A stretch of 64,000 bases of DNA, taken from Bradyrhizobium lablabi. GTDB taxonomy: Bacteria; Pseudomonadota; Alphaproteobacteria; Rhizobiales; Xanthobacteraceae. The position numbers were made by a program, and so were the translations under genes. Position 1 is the stretch's first letter. The number at the start of each line of letters is the position of its first letter. The DNA lies in NCBI RefSeq assembly GCF_900141755.1, contig NZ_LT670844.1, positions 1,240,001-1,304,000 on the forward strand, written 5' to 3'. Under the pieces are notes generated by a model, which did no database searches, was not told the DNA's origin, and saw only the letters and a list, made by a program, of their open reading frames with translations. Positions 41,177-49,982 of this stretch are shown here, one piece after another.

Positions 41177-42312
41177 AGGTTCTCCACGTACCCGAACGTA
41201 TATAGATTGAGAGTTGTCGACGCCGCACCCGACCTAGCTCTTACCTGTTGAGACGTATTGGTGCGAATAGACACGCTAGATGTCCCGTACCCTCCTGCTG
41301 ATGGGACTTGAAAGTTTGACCCTGAAAGCGGCGAGGTATCAGCGACATCAGGACTTGAAACAAGAATCTGGTTAACAGCGGCATGGTTGACGAAACCAGA
41401 TAGAAGAACATTGGTCTTCACGCTTGGTGGTGTGGTGACGGTGAACAGTGTTGCCGTGGTGCCAAGGACAGCAGTGTTGATGTCATTGACCGGCGTAGTC
41501 CAAAGGAATTCATTCCCGTTCTGAGTGAACGCAATCAAGTGGAATGACCCATCGGTTTTCATCGCCCCGATGCGGCGGAACAGCGTGTAAGGTGAAGGCA
41601 GCGTCGGAGCCGTGGCGCTCAGCGATATAAGCACATCAACAGCGCCGGTATCCGTCCTCTTGATTACGAAGACATGATACCAACCTGTCGTAGCGCTAGG
41701 TGCGGCGCCCGCGCCGTCGAACGAGCCGTTACCCGACCCAGCCGCCCACGCGAAGTAGGTTTTCGTAAACGTGCCGGACGTGATCTTGAGAATGCCACCG
41801 CCAGCGATATCAACGGCAACGCCGGGGGCAATAGCGAATGTGCCGCCTGCGCCTGGTGTGGAAAGCGTGAGGCCGCTGATGAACCCCAAATAATCGGTAA
41901 AGTCTGCCGTGAGAACGTTGGCTGAATTAATAAGGCCGTCGCCCAATGTGAATGCGCCGGTATTTCCGGCGATTGAGGATACGCCTCCTGCACCGACTGG
42001 GTAAATGCGCCAGGCCCCATTTCCATCGGAGCGGGCGATCACCAGGTTGCCCGCAGAGGCCGCAAAGTCCACCCCATTAGGGCATACCAGCTTCGCTGAA
42101 TTCTTGAACGTTGGCGCTCCGGTTATTGAAAGGAACACCGTGATGCCGGACGACAGCGATGGCAAAGATAAAACCGTACCGTTGCCGTCGACCGTATAGT
42201 CATTGCCGAGCGCATGGATCGGCAACTCGCCGAGCGCGGTGATTCTCCCGCCGTGACGATGCAGTGGCCCGACTGGCGGCGCCGCGGGAAACGATGATGC
42301 CTTGTTCGTCAT
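41173..42312 (-). CDS. Phage tail fibre / receptor-binding type structural protein (379 residues)
   Basis: The sequence is rich in Gly, Ser, Thr and Ala with beta-pattern. It begins with a proline/histidine-rich region, then the stretch VLSLPSLSSGITVFLSITGAP, and later FVIKRTDTGAVDVLISLSATAPTLPSPYTLFRRIGAMKTDGS, a module I know from many phage tail fibres. It overlaps the genes on both sides by 4 and 1 bases. It precedes the SGNH hydrolase and may bind to it. Confidence 0.7.
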   Translation of the reverse strand: MTNKASSFPAAPPVGPLHRHGGRITALGELPIHALGNDYTVDGNGTVLSLPSLSSGITVFLSITGAPTFKNSAKLVCPNGVDFAASAGNLVIARSDGNGAWRIYPVGAGGVSSIAGNTGAFTLGDGLINSANVLTADFTDYLGFISGLTLSTPGAGGTFAIAPGVAVDIAGGGILKITSGTFTKTYFAWAAGSGNGSFDGAGAAPSATTGWYHVFVIKRTDTGAVDVLISLSATAPTLPSPYTLFRRIGAMKTDGSFHLIAFTQNGNEFLWTTPVNDINTAVLGTTATLFTVTTPPSVKTNVLLSGFVNHAAVNQILVSSPDVADTSPLSGSNFQVPSAGGYGTSSVSIRTNTSQQVRARSGAASTTLNLYTFGYVENL

Positions 42313-42701
42313 TACAGATTCCCGCCATATGCGAACGCATTAAATGTCTCGGCATTGTTGGTCGCCACCAAAACTGACCAGCTCGCGCTCGGCAGCACGA
42401 GGCCGTCTCCGAATGTCAGGTCATATGCCCAGCCCTCAACCGTCGCGCTCGGGGTTGTGGCCTGCACCGCAACTTCGCGAAGCAGGAACTTGCTCGTTCC
42501 GTTGTTGAGGAATACACGCACCATTCCACCGGTCACCGTGCCGACGCCGACAAATCGAATTTTGTCGATCCGCGTTCCCGGCGCCGCAGCGCCAGTAACG
42601 AGCGTAGTAGTAGTGCCAGTGCCGTCTCGTGCCGTATTGGCCGTTGACATGCTGCCCGCCCATACTTGAGGCGTGCCAACGTATTGGGCCGATGAAGCCA
42701 T
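42312..42701 (-). CDS. Phage tail-associated protein (129 residues)
   Basis: Threonine/valine/glycine-rich beta protein beginning MASSAQYVGTPQVWAGSMST, then KIRFVGVGTVTGGMVRVFLNNG and LREVAVQATTPSATVEGW. Comparable small proteins lie next to fibres in other rhizobial phages. It starts 30 bases after a terminator-like hairpin, so it may be expressed differently from genes upstream. Its stop overlaps the next start (TAATG). Confidence 0.6.
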   Translation of the reverse strand: MASSAQYVGTPQVWAGSMSTANTARDGTGTTTTLVTGAAAPGTRIDKIRFVGVGTVTGGMVRVFLNNGTSKFLLREVAVQATTPSATVEGWAYDLTFGDGLVLPSASWSVLVATNNAETFNAFAYGGNL

Positions 42702-42730
42702 GATCTATTTCCTTTGTGATGAGGGCGCAG

Positions 42731-42755
42731 AAAACCGTCCTCAAAAATGAGGACG
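42731..42755 (-). terminator. Rho-independent-terminator-like hairpin in the tail operon
   Basis: On the minus strand cgtcctc (42755-42749), a 6-base loop and gaggacg (42742-42736) form a perfect 7-bp stem, followed by G and four Ts (42734-42731). It lies between the small fibre-tip gene ending at 42786 and the gene starting at 42701. Confidence 0.6.
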
Positions 42756-42785
42756 ACAAAAACCAATTGCGTTGATGGATTTAGA

Positions 42786-43019
42786 TCAGGAGCAGAACAG
42801 CCATTGCGTGAAGTTCGCTTGGCCGCCGGATGTCAGCGCCCCGATCGCCGCAGTGACATCCGCGATCATCGCAACGTTTTTTCCGCCGAGCGTCGTGCCA
42901 TCCATCAGGACAAGGCGCTGGTTCGTGGTGTCCACCACAAGTTCCCGCGCCGTAAGAGCGGTCGCCGCGATTTCAGCGGCGGTGCCCCATTCGAGGTTGA
43001 CTTGAGAGCGGTTTGCCAT
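42786..43019 (-). CDS. Small tail fibre N-terminal-type protein (77 residues)
   Basis: The sequence LEWGTAAEIAATALTARELVVDTTNQRLVLMDGTTLGGK matches the short repeat-initiating domain seen at the N-terminus of major tropism determinant and other tail fibre proteins. Here it forms a separate short protein ending in QWLFCS. It begins 9 bases after the fibre stop. Confidence 0.65.
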   Translation of the reverse strand: MANRSQVNLEWGTAAEIAATALTARELVVDTTNQRLVLMDGTTLGGKNVAMIADVTAAIGALTSGGQANFTQWLFCS

Positions 43020-43028
43020 TGTTTTTCC

Positions 43029-44054
43029 TTAGACGATGTGACCGAAGTCAAACGTTTGAACGATGCTGTCTGTGATGTGTCCGAGATCGCCGACCGGGAA
43101 ATTTCCGCCGATGAAAGTCGGGCCAGCCCAATCGCCCGTGGTGTTCGACGCCTTGATATAGAGGCGAAACGGCGAAACGTCGGTTTCTAAAAACTTGTAT
43201 CCGGTCGTTTGCCCGTCATAGGTCGCGCGTTGCGTGATCGTGCCCGATGCATCCGGCTGGAGCCCGACACCCTGCAGCCCCTGCGTGCCCTGAATGCCTT
43301 GCGGGCCTTGCGGGATACCGAATGCGAAACTGGCCGCAGATGAGGTGCCCAGATTGGTAACGGTGGCCGAACTGCCCGCAGGCAATGTACTGACAGAATT
43401 GACCGCGATAGTTGCGGCCGTTCCGGTGGCACCAGTAGCGCCCGTGTTCCCGGTATCGCCCTTCGCGGCCAGCACGTCCCAACTTGTCGGGCTGGATTCT
43501 GGCGGCGCGTTTGTGTTCGTGCCCTTCGAAATATATGCCGAGCCGAGCCGCGTGGTGACATCGTTCGCGGCGTAAGCGGTGGCGCTATTCCAGGCGCCGC
43601 GATAATTGGTTCCTACGGGCGATCCTTGATCAACCCAAACGCCGCCGGTCTTGAGCCACAGCCTCCAAATGCCTGTATTCGTTTTCAGCGCGTACTGACC
43701 GTCGCTTCCGATGGAAGGATCGGGTGCCGCCCCCGGCACGGCGTAAATTGTCCCCATGCCGTTGAGGAGTGCGACTAACGATGAAACGTCCGTCATCGCC
43801 TGACCGCCGACAAATCGCAGTGGCGATGTCTGATAGATCGTATAGGCGACCGCTGAAACCGTTGTTCCCGCATATGGCGGGATGACGAGATGCGTCGGAT
43901 CGGTGACATCGGAAATAAATGAAAGCACCGCACCGATCTGCAACATATCGCCGGGGCGCGCGTTGACGCCGGACCAAATCGATCCGACGCCCGTCACAGT
44001 CGTGCCGTTTGCCGGAACGGAGACCGTTCCGGTTGAGTAGCTTGCAAATGGCAT
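43029..44054 (-). CDS. Tail fibre with collagen-like repeats (341 residues)
   Basis: An N-terminal beta domain (SYSTGTVSVPANGTTVTGVGSIWSG) recalls tail-attachment domains. Two collagen-like Gly-X-Y stretches follow: GDTGNTGATGATG near 200 and GPQGIQGTQGLQG near 250. These imply trimeric rods. The middle contains NYRGAWNSATAYAANDVTTRLGSAYI, a carbohydrate-binding type 5/12 (chitin-binding-like) module. The C-terminus ends QTFDFGHIV. It is a receptor-binding fibre by inference. Confidence 0.8.
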   Translation of the reverse strand: MPFASYSTGTVSVPANGTTVTGVGSIWSGVNARPGDMLQIGAVLSFISDVTDPTHLVIPPYAGTTVSAVAYTIYQTSPLRFVGGQAMTDVSSLVALLNGMGTIYAVPGAAPDPSIGSDGQYALKTNTGIWRLWLKTGGVWVDQGSPVGTNYRGAWNSATAYAANDVTTRLGSAYISKGTNTNAPPESSPTSWDVLAAKGDTGNTGATGATGTAATIAVNSVSTLPAGSSATVTNLGTSSAASFAFGIPQGPQGIQGTQGLQGVGLQPDASGTITQRATYDGQTTGYKFLETDVSPFRLYIKASNTTGDWAGPTFIGGNFPVGDLGHITDSIVQTFDFGHIV

Positions 44055-44063
44055 TGATGATTC

Positions 44064-44381
44064 CTAGATCGCGTCGAGTTCCGCGGGCGTCCGCGCTTGG
44101 TCGATGCGCTTCATGATCGTTTGACGCTGCATCTCGCGAGCCGCAGCCGCATCGGGCTTGGACAGAATGAACGCCGACAACTCAACAACAGTAATTCCGC
44201 GCAATTCAGCCTCAGGCGCGAGGCGCTGATCATTCGTCGCAGCCCACAGCCGCTTTTGCGCGTGAGCCTGATCGCGGTGCAGACTTTCGGCCGCGACCGT
44301 ATTGAAGCTACGATTGACTGCATCGACCTTCGCCTGACGCAGCGCGGGCATCGGGTCGATGGCGTCCAGAACCACCCTCAT
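44064..44381 (-). CDS. Phage protein of unknown function (105 residues)
   Basis: Helical, charged protein with EAELRGITVVELSAFILSKPDAAAAREMQRQTIMKRIDQARTPAELDAI near the C-terminus. It resembles the small chaperone-like DUF4376-type proteins placed beside fibre genes, but I am not certain. Overlaps the upstream gene by 4 bp. Confidence 0.55.
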   Translation of the reverse strand: MRVVLDAIDPMPALRQAKVDAVNRSFNTVAAESLHRDQAHAQKRLWAATNDQRLAPEAELRGITVVELSAFILSKPDAAAAREMQRQTIMKRIDQARTPAELDAI

Positions 44382-44809
44382 GCTATCGCCTCAATTTCGA
44401 TCGTGCAGTCTTTGAATGGCCATAGAGTGATCACCGCCGTGTATTTGCAGGGCACGGAGGCCACCGGAAATTCCAGTTCATCGCCGTCCAATTTCGGTAC
44501 GGAGCGAATTACCGCGCCGACTGCCAAGATCGTCACATCCGCGCCATGCGGAATGTTGAGCAGAAGCGCATTCGTCCCGGCCTTGATAATGTTCGCATAG
44601 GCGGTTGCCCGCATCACCGGACGCTCGCAAATCTCTTTCGCTTTGACATCTACCATCCAGTGTTCGGGAGGCAGTAGCGCGGGCGCGTTGGCCTTGACGT
44701 AGGCGTGACCGAGATCGTTCAGGAGATCATCGTAACGTTTTGTATCGGCATCATAGAGCTTATTCGCCTGATGAATGCGCCCGTCCTCTTGATGCAGCGC
44801 GTAGAGCAT
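44378..44809 (-). CDS. Phage protein of unknown function (143 residues)
   Basis: Begins MLYALHQEDGRIHQANKLYD and contains YVKANAPALLPPEHWMVDVKAKEICERP, followed by a beta-rich part (ANIIKAGTNALLLNIPHGADV). The first part resembles short phage proteins placed between fibres and tail-tip genes. It overlaps the next gene by 4 bp and probably acts with it, perhaps in fibre assembly. Confidence 0.55.
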   Translation of the reverse strand: MLYALHQEDGRIHQANKLYDADTKRYDDLLNDLGHAYVKANAPALLPPEHWMVDVKAKEICERPVMRATAYANIIKAGTNALLLNIPHGADVTILAVGAVIRSVPKLDGDELEFPVASVPCKYTAVITLWPFKDCTIEIEAIA

Positions 44810-44817
44810 CGCGACTC

Positions 44818-45282
44818 CTATTGGTAATTCTTGAACACGCAGTAATTGACGTAATTGAATGGTGGACGGCTATCAGGAGCACCAGGCGCGCCAGTGTTAA
44901 AGCAGGTGGCTATGAATTGGTTGGAGCAGATTGCACCGCCGCCGCCGCCCTGGCCGCCATTCGCCGAACCTTGGAAAGAGGGCGTGTAGACTCGCCCGAA
45001 GGGGTCACCGCTTTTTCGCCACATCGTCATGAACACCGGCGACGTTCCTGCTGGAGTCACAACCACAGGAATGCCGGACGCCTCCCGGATGTTCTGGCCG
45101 CCAAGATGTTCGTTCCAACTCATGCCTTCGACGGTGGTGTAACCAGTTCCCCATAAACGCAGCGGCGGTTGGTTACCATCAAAAATAAGCGCGTTAAATG
45201 CCGCCGTGGCAGCGTCAACGCCCGCGACGGAGATTCGCAACGGAGACGCCGCGGTACTGTCCATGATCACGCGTCTGGTCAC
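44818..45282 (-). CDS. Tail paralogue C of a tandem triplet (154 residues)
   Basis: Starts at a GTG overlapping the previous stop by 4 bp. Opening TRRVIMDSTAASPLRISVAGVDAAT parallels the openings of the two upstream genes. The rest differs and includes GQGGGGGAICSNQFIATCFNTG and a final NYVNYCVFKNY. See the neighbouring paralogues at 45279 and 45662. Confidence 0.6.
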   Translation of the reverse strand: MTRRVIMDSTAASPLRISVAGVDAATAAFNALIFDGNQPPLRLWGTGYTTVEGMSWNEHLGGQNIREASGIPVVVTPAGTSPVFMTMWRKSGDPFGRVYTPSFQGSANGGQGGGGGAICSNQFIATCFNTGAPGAPDSRPPFNYVNYCVFKNYQ

Positions 45283-45665
45283 GTAAACGCCTGACTATAG
45301 ACCTGGTAGGTCGTCGGATAAGCCACGCTAAGCGTCATCGATGCGCCGTTGCTGTTTATCGTCGCACTCGAATGCGTTCCAAAGGGCGGGGGCGACGGTC
45401 GGAACGGTCCCGGACCTGCGGTATGACCGGTGACGCCGCTAAAGTCGAATTGGCTTGTGATGAAGACATAGGGCGATCGAGAAAGACCGAGCGGGATAGT
45501 TTGCGAAGATGTGATCCTGCCCATCAAGAGAAGCTGGGAAACTTTCGATGTGACATTCAGGGTCAGCAGCGAGTCGGGATATGTCATCGCGTCCCCGCCG
45601 GGCGGCGCAATGAACAAACCAACGTCACCATTGCCGCGCGGCCCAACGACAATGCGCCTGCTCAT
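45279..45665 (-). CDS. Tail paralogue B of a tandem triplet (128 residues)
   Basis: Begins SRRIVVGPRGNGDVGLFIAPPGGDAMTY. The remainder is a beta-rich domain with LSRSPYVFITSQFDFSG and a C-terminal NGASMTLSVAYPTTYQVYSQAFT. The start overlaps the previous stop by 4 bp (ATGA). Function unknown; by place, a tail tip or fibre-base component. Confidence 0.6.
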   Translation of the reverse strand: MSRRIVVGPRGNGDVGLFIAPPGGDAMTYPDSLLTLNVTSKVSQLLLMGRITSSQTIPLGLSRSPYVFITSQFDFSGVTGHTAGPGPFRPSPPPFGTHSSATINSNGASMTLSVAYPTTYQVYSQAFT

Positions 45666-46084
45666 CCTGACGGCACCGGGATTTGATAGACGACGAACAG
45701 AAGTGATGAGCCCGGCATGTTGCCGAACAGGCTCAGCGTATTCGGTGTTGCATCCCTTATCTCCGCGTAGCTTCCGCTCGGAAACGTCGCGCTGAGATAA
45801 TCGTCGTAGATGACATTCGATTGAAGCAAGCGCGCCTCAACAAACGGCTTGTAGCCCAACGCCGGCCACGTCACCTGAAATCCGGGAAGCGTAAGACCGT
45901 TCACTGTTATGCTGGTATTCGCAGCAACTCCGACCATGTAGATTTTTGCAATGTCGGTCCATGCCGAATTGAATGTCAGATTGTGACCGTCGTCGACGGC
46001 CGTAAGCGCGTCGACGCCCGGCGCTGAGACGCGAAGCCCCATGCTGCCGTCATTTTGCTGCCCTAATACAACGCGGCGGCTCAC
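45662..46084 (-). CDS. Tail paralogue A of a tandem triplet (140 residues)
   Basis: Begins (GTG) SRRVVLGQQNDGSMGLRVSAPGVDALTA and then a beta-rich domain (LTLPGFQVTWPALGYKPFVEARLL). Its C-terminal SLFGNMPGSSLLFVVYQIPVPSG is the last part. The start overlaps the stop of the tip protein by 4 bp. With two relatives following, this looks like a gene triplicated and diverged. Confidence 0.6.
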   Translation of the reverse strand: MSRRVVLGQQNDGSMGLRVSAPGVDALTAVDDGHNLTFNSAWTDIAKIYMVGVAANTSITVNGLTLPGFQVTWPALGYKPFVEARLLQSNVIYDDYLSATFPSGSYAEIRDATPNTLSLFGNMPGSSLLFVVYQIPVPSG

Positions 46085-49000
46085 GTATTATCCGAAATGG
46101 TCAGGCGCCGATTGGTGAGATCGACCACGAAATGCCCATCGGGACTCTGCATTAGTCCGGCCGTGATCGTTCCCATGTTGGCCGAGATGGCACTGAGAGA
46201 CCCAACATTAAGAACCCGCGCCGTGATCGCGCCGTCGAGATACATATTACCGCTGATGCCAACCGATGGAACGCCGCTGATAACCCCGGTCGTGAAGAAT
46301 GGCTTCGGCGCGTTGCCGTTGTAGCCCGGCAATTGAATTTGGAATTTGTCGGCCACGATCGTGAACGTCGAAACGCCAGCGCCGCCGTTGACCAGATTGA
46401 ATCCCGTCGCGTAGCCGTTGACGTTCAGCGTCACGGCGTATTGTGCCGCGGCATATCCATTGAGCGTTGCGACAGCACTAGAAACGGTGTTGACCGACGA
46501 AAAACTTGGACCGAATGTCGCGGAGACCGTCGTTTGAAAAGTGGCAAACGCCAGTTCATCGTTAACCTGCGTCTGCTGAACAGACGTTATCGATGCATTT
46601 GCAGCGCCAAATACGGAAGAAAGCTGGCTTCTGACTTCCTTTTTGTCCAGCCAGTTTCGCGTGTCCTGGTTAGAGACGATCGACGCGATCTGCTGCGTAA
46701 CCTTGTCGATCTTGTCGTTTAGCAAATCCTGAAGCGTTGTGACCTGATATTTCAGGCCCGCAATCAGCGAGTTCAACGCAACAGTTTGCGACGAAATTAC
46801 AATCGACGGCGCAGCTAGGTCAACGGTTGAATACGGACCATGTAGCCCGCTCGCAAGCACTGCCTGAACGCGCAATCTCAGCGCAGCGAGCGTGACGACC
46901 GCCGTGAATTTATTATCCTGTCCCTGATAGACCTGTTGCCACGAAGCGCCGGAATCATAGCTTGCATCAGCGACATAATAGACCGCGCCGGCCGTTGGAA
47001 ACCAACTCGCCGATAATTGGGGCTCGGCCGTGCCCTGCCCGAATAATGCGTTGAGTCCGACGATGAGGGGCAGCGATGGGTTTGATGGAAATTGCCCAAC
47101 CGGAAGAATCGGCGGATTGCCGAGCGAAGTTGCGTGAACGCGAATGTCGTCGACGACAAGATTCAGCGTGCATAGATTTCCGTTTGGAACACCGTTGAGG
47201 ACGACGCAAAGTTTCGACTCGCTATTCGCCGTACCGAATTCGAATGAGGGATCTTCGCCCCCCGCCTCTCGCAACAGAACCGCCGCTAGAGTCGTACTTT
47301 GCGCAGTCTGCGCAGCCGCAAGGCTCGTCGGGTCCAGGTTAGCTATTGCCGCATTCGCGCCTTGCGTTGCGAGGATCGGCCCGAAATACTTTCCGTTTGG
47401 CTGGCGCAGCCGGATATAAAACGGCCCGACATCCCATGTCGGTGCCGGATCGAGCGTTAGCGCATTGCCGGAAACTCCAACCACCGCCCCGGCATAGCCA
47501 TAGGCCATGGGCAATTCAGACTGGAGCCGCAGCACCGAGCCGAAAGTGATCGCCCTTCCCTCATACTCTGTCCCGATCTGGACATTCTCGCGTCGATAGA
47601 TCGATTGCAAATAGTAGAACGCGCATTCGCGGAATGCCTGGTTGCGGTCTACGATTCCGTCAATGCGCTTCACTTCGGCATGGCTTGCCGTGAAGAATTG
47701 ATCGTTAGGCGGATACTGTACCTGAGCCGGAAGCCAGGTGTTGTCATCGATATATTCTATGATCACGGCGTCGGGGTCTTCGTCGCCCAGCATCGTCCAC
47801 GTTACTTGCGTGGAATCTCTGACGATCTCGCGATCAGTCAACATCATGCTCGGCACATCGCGCCATTCGTCGCGAACGACCGAAACGGTATCCCCTAGCC
47901 AGAAATGCCGCGAGCGCGTCGCCGTCAATATCTTGTCGAAGGCAGCAGGCACCGCGACTGCGGCGGAGAAAACATAATCGAAGGTATCGCCGCGTGAAGT
48001 GGCACCAGCCGCAAGATTAACAACGGCATTGAAATCCGTTTTTGAGATCGGAAGTCCGGAGCCGTATTGAGAATTCGTCACCGCATCATAGAAAGCCCAT
48101 GCCGGATTTCGCGTCGCCTGAGTGACGAACGCGCTTCCGTTCCAGACCGGAAGTTTCCGCGTAGCCAGTACGCCGAATTTGTAAGAACCCTGCGTCGACT
48201 GCGATGCCAGCAGCCGGATAGCAACGGTCGAGACATCGGGAAAGGAATTTGCGCCCTGAAGAAATGAGCGGAGGCCCGCCCATATAACGGTGTTTGTGCC
48301 AGAGATTCCGGTCGCATTTGCGCCAAGGCGGCTAAGCCGCACAAGATAGCGCCCCGGCGACACGTCCGTCTTGATCGAATCTCGAATTGGCGACGTGCTG
48401 GCAAATTGCCGCGTAACTTGAAACAGCGTAAAAAACGAACCGGTCGGTGCGCCGGCGCCATCGCATGGGGCGGCCTCAGCGAGCAGCGTTACGTTCGCGT
48501 AACCAATTTGGTTAGTATTATTGTCGATCGTGAAGCAACCGCCCGGAAACACAAAATCGATCGCGATCGATTGAGCCAATGTTCCGGACGGGTTGGCCAC
48601 GAAAGGCCCCAGCGGCGCGCCGAAGGACGTCGGAAACTGACCAGGGTAATATCGCCCGGCCTCAACGCCTCCGCCATCAGGAAGTTGCTGCCCGCTAACC
48701 TCTATCGAAGAATCGACGTTGGTCGGAAAAAGCGTAACGGTCGCGCCGGGTTCGTAGAATGCGACCTGCGCGCCAGGGAACGACGCGGAAACGCCATTGA
48801 TCGGATCCCAAAGAATGGTGTTGTCGATATATAGATTCTCGTAAGAGAACGATCCCATCCCAACGGATAAGAGCACGTTGAGATATTGATTGTTGCCGAC
48901 GAACTCGCCCCATGGCGTCGCGGCAAAATCTGGAAACGTCTTCAGTCGGCCGTACCAGACGGGAAGCGGCTGGCCGAGTTTCGCCGTGTTGCCCTGTGCC

Positions 49001-49566
49001 GCGACCGAATAGATTTGGTCTTGCGTCGCGTTCGGCGCATTTGTGGCGCCAGCCTTCGGCCCGACGAGCGCGTTGATGAGCAGCGACCCGCCGATTCCGA
49101 TCGCCGCGGTTGTAGCGAACGCGCCAATCGTGCCCGCACCGAACAGCGCGGGTCCAGCCCACAGTGCAAACGCGGAAACTGCAATCAGGGCAACCAGCCC
49201 GATGATCTGTTTCGTTCCATTCGATCCGCCGCCCATCGGGAAGCTGACGAACCGAACATTATCGTTCGCCGCGATCCGCGTGGTGCGCCAGTTCTTCCGG
49301 AGAACGCTTTCGCCATTGACCTCGAGAACGGTCGGGAGGCCCTTTTTGAACTGCCAGCCGTAAACCTTGTCTTTGGTCGCCCAGCCGGTGCGCCGCAGGA
49401 ACGCGGCAATCGTCTCCCGTGGCTTGATTTCCGCGCGCGCTACTTCCATGCCCGGCATGACGACGTGCACCACGGGCTTGCGCGCGGCGTCTGAGCGCCG
49501 TTCCCGGCGCGATCGGGAGCGTTGCGGCGACGGCAGAGCCGGCAGCTTTGGGACGGGAGCGTGCAT
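46081..49566 (-). CDS. Tail tip protein, fused I/J-like host-specificity protein (about 1161 residues)
   Basis: Start chosen at the ATG at 49566, 5 bases after the NlpC/P60 stop. The N-terminal ~120 residues hold an arginine-rich start and a beta-grasp domain (FLRRTGW...PTVLEVNGESVLRKNWRTT), which in lambda belongs to protein I. Two or three membrane helices follow (about 125-175). The body is the J-like tail hub with the GQPLPVWYGRLKTFPDFAA start and tail-tip repeats. The C-terminus has a helical linker and a DUF1983-like central straight-fibre part (YAVTLNVNGYATGFNLVN). It forms the tail tip and contacts the host. Confidence 0.85.
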   Translation of the reverse strand: MHAPVPKLPALPSPQRSRSRRERRSDAARKPVVHVVMPGMEVARAEIKPRETIAAFLRRTGWATKDKVYGWQFKKGLPTVLEVNGESVLRKNWRTTRIAANDNVRFVSFPMGGGSNGTKQIIGLVALIAVSAFALWAGPALFGAGTIGAFATTAAIGIGGSLLINALVGPKAGATNAPNATQDQIYSVAAQGNTAKLGQPLPVWYGRLKTFPDFAATPWGEFVGNNQYLNVLLSVGMGSFSYENLYIDNTILWDPINGVSASFPGAQVAFYEPGATVTLFPTNVDSSIEVSGQQLPDGGGVEAGRYYPGQFPTSFGAPLGPFVANPSGTLAQSIAIDFVFPGGCFTIDNNTNQIGYANVTLLAEAAPCDGAGAPTGSFFTLFQVTRQFASTSPIRDSIKTDVSPGRYLVRLSRLGANATGISGTNTVIWAGLRSFLQGANSFPDVSTVAIRLLASQSTQGSYKFGVLATRKLPVWNGSAFVTQATRNPAWAFYDAVTNSQYGSGLPISKTDFNAVVNLAAGATSRGDTFDYVFSAAVAVPAAFDKILTATRSRHFWLGDTVSVVRDEWRDVPSMMLTDREIVRDSTQVTWTMLGDEDPDAVIIEYIDDNTWLPAQVQYPPNDQFFTASHAEVKRIDGIVDRNQAFRECAFYYLQSIYRRENVQIGTEYEGRAITFGSVLRLQSELPMAYGYAGAVVGVSGNALTLDPAPTWDVGPFYIRLRQPNGKYFGPILATQGANAAIANLDPTSLAAAQTAQSTTLAAVLLREAGGEDPSFEFGTANSESKLCVVLNGVPNGNLCTLNLVVDDIRVHATSLGNPPILPVGQFPSNPSLPLIVGLNALFGQGTAEPQLSASWFPTAGAVYYVADASYDSGASWQQVYQGQDNKFTAVVTLAALRLRVQAVLASGLHGPYSTVDLAAPSIVISSQTVALNSLIAGLKYQVTTLQDLLNDKIDKVTQQIASIVSNQDTRNWLDKKEVRSQLSSVFGAANASITSVQQTQVNDELAFATFQTTVSATFGPSFSSVNTVSSAVATLNGYAAAQYAVTLNVNGYATGFNLVNGGAGVSTFTIVADKFQIQLPGYNGNAPKPFFTTGVISGVPSVGISGNMYLDGAITARVLNVGSLSAISANMGTITAGLMQSPDGHFVVDLTNRRLTISDNT

Positions 49567-49571
49567 CAGGT

Positions 49572-49982
49572 CTATTTCGGTTCGTAAAACGTCATCTTGC
49601 GCCAGCCCATCTGCTTCAAGGCCAGCACGGTTTCGCAGCAAACACCATGTTGTTCACTGCAATGGATCACACGCGCTTCTGGCTGCAGCCAGACGCCGAT
49701 ATGCGCCGGCATTCGAAGATGAGCCATCAGCACCAAGGCGCCATCACTGGCCCTCACGAGACCTTGCGGTCCCTGCGCTACTTCCTGCCACAACGCGCGC
49801 TCTGGATGAGCGTCGATCGCTTCAAGCACCCATCGCTTGCTTAGATCGCCCGGGACCACGACTTGCGGCAGCGTGCGGCCGAACAATTCCCGCTGCACAT
49901 GAGCCGCGAAGTCCCAGCAATTCTGCGATTGCCACGACCAAGGCGAGCCGATCAGCGGAGCGAGAAATTCGGAGCGCGTCAC
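49572..49982 (-). CDS. NlpC/P60-type tail tip peptidase (lambda K-like)
   Basis: The 136-residue protein has the catalytic cysteine in SQNCWDFAAHV (Cys22) and the histidine in MPAHIGVWL (His94), with His107 in VIHCSEQHG, the order of NlpC/P60 enzymes. In siphoviruses this subunit of the tail tip cuts peptidoglycan stems or works in tail assembly. It overlaps the DUF1833 gene by 4 bp. Confidence 0.85.
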   Translation of the reverse strand: MTRSEFLAPLIGSPWSWQSQNCWDFAAHVQRELFGRTLPQVVVPGDLSKRWVLEAIDAHPERALWQEVAQGPQGLVRASDGALVLMAHLRMPAHIGVWLQPEARVIHCSEQHGVCCETVLALKQMGWRKMTFYEPK

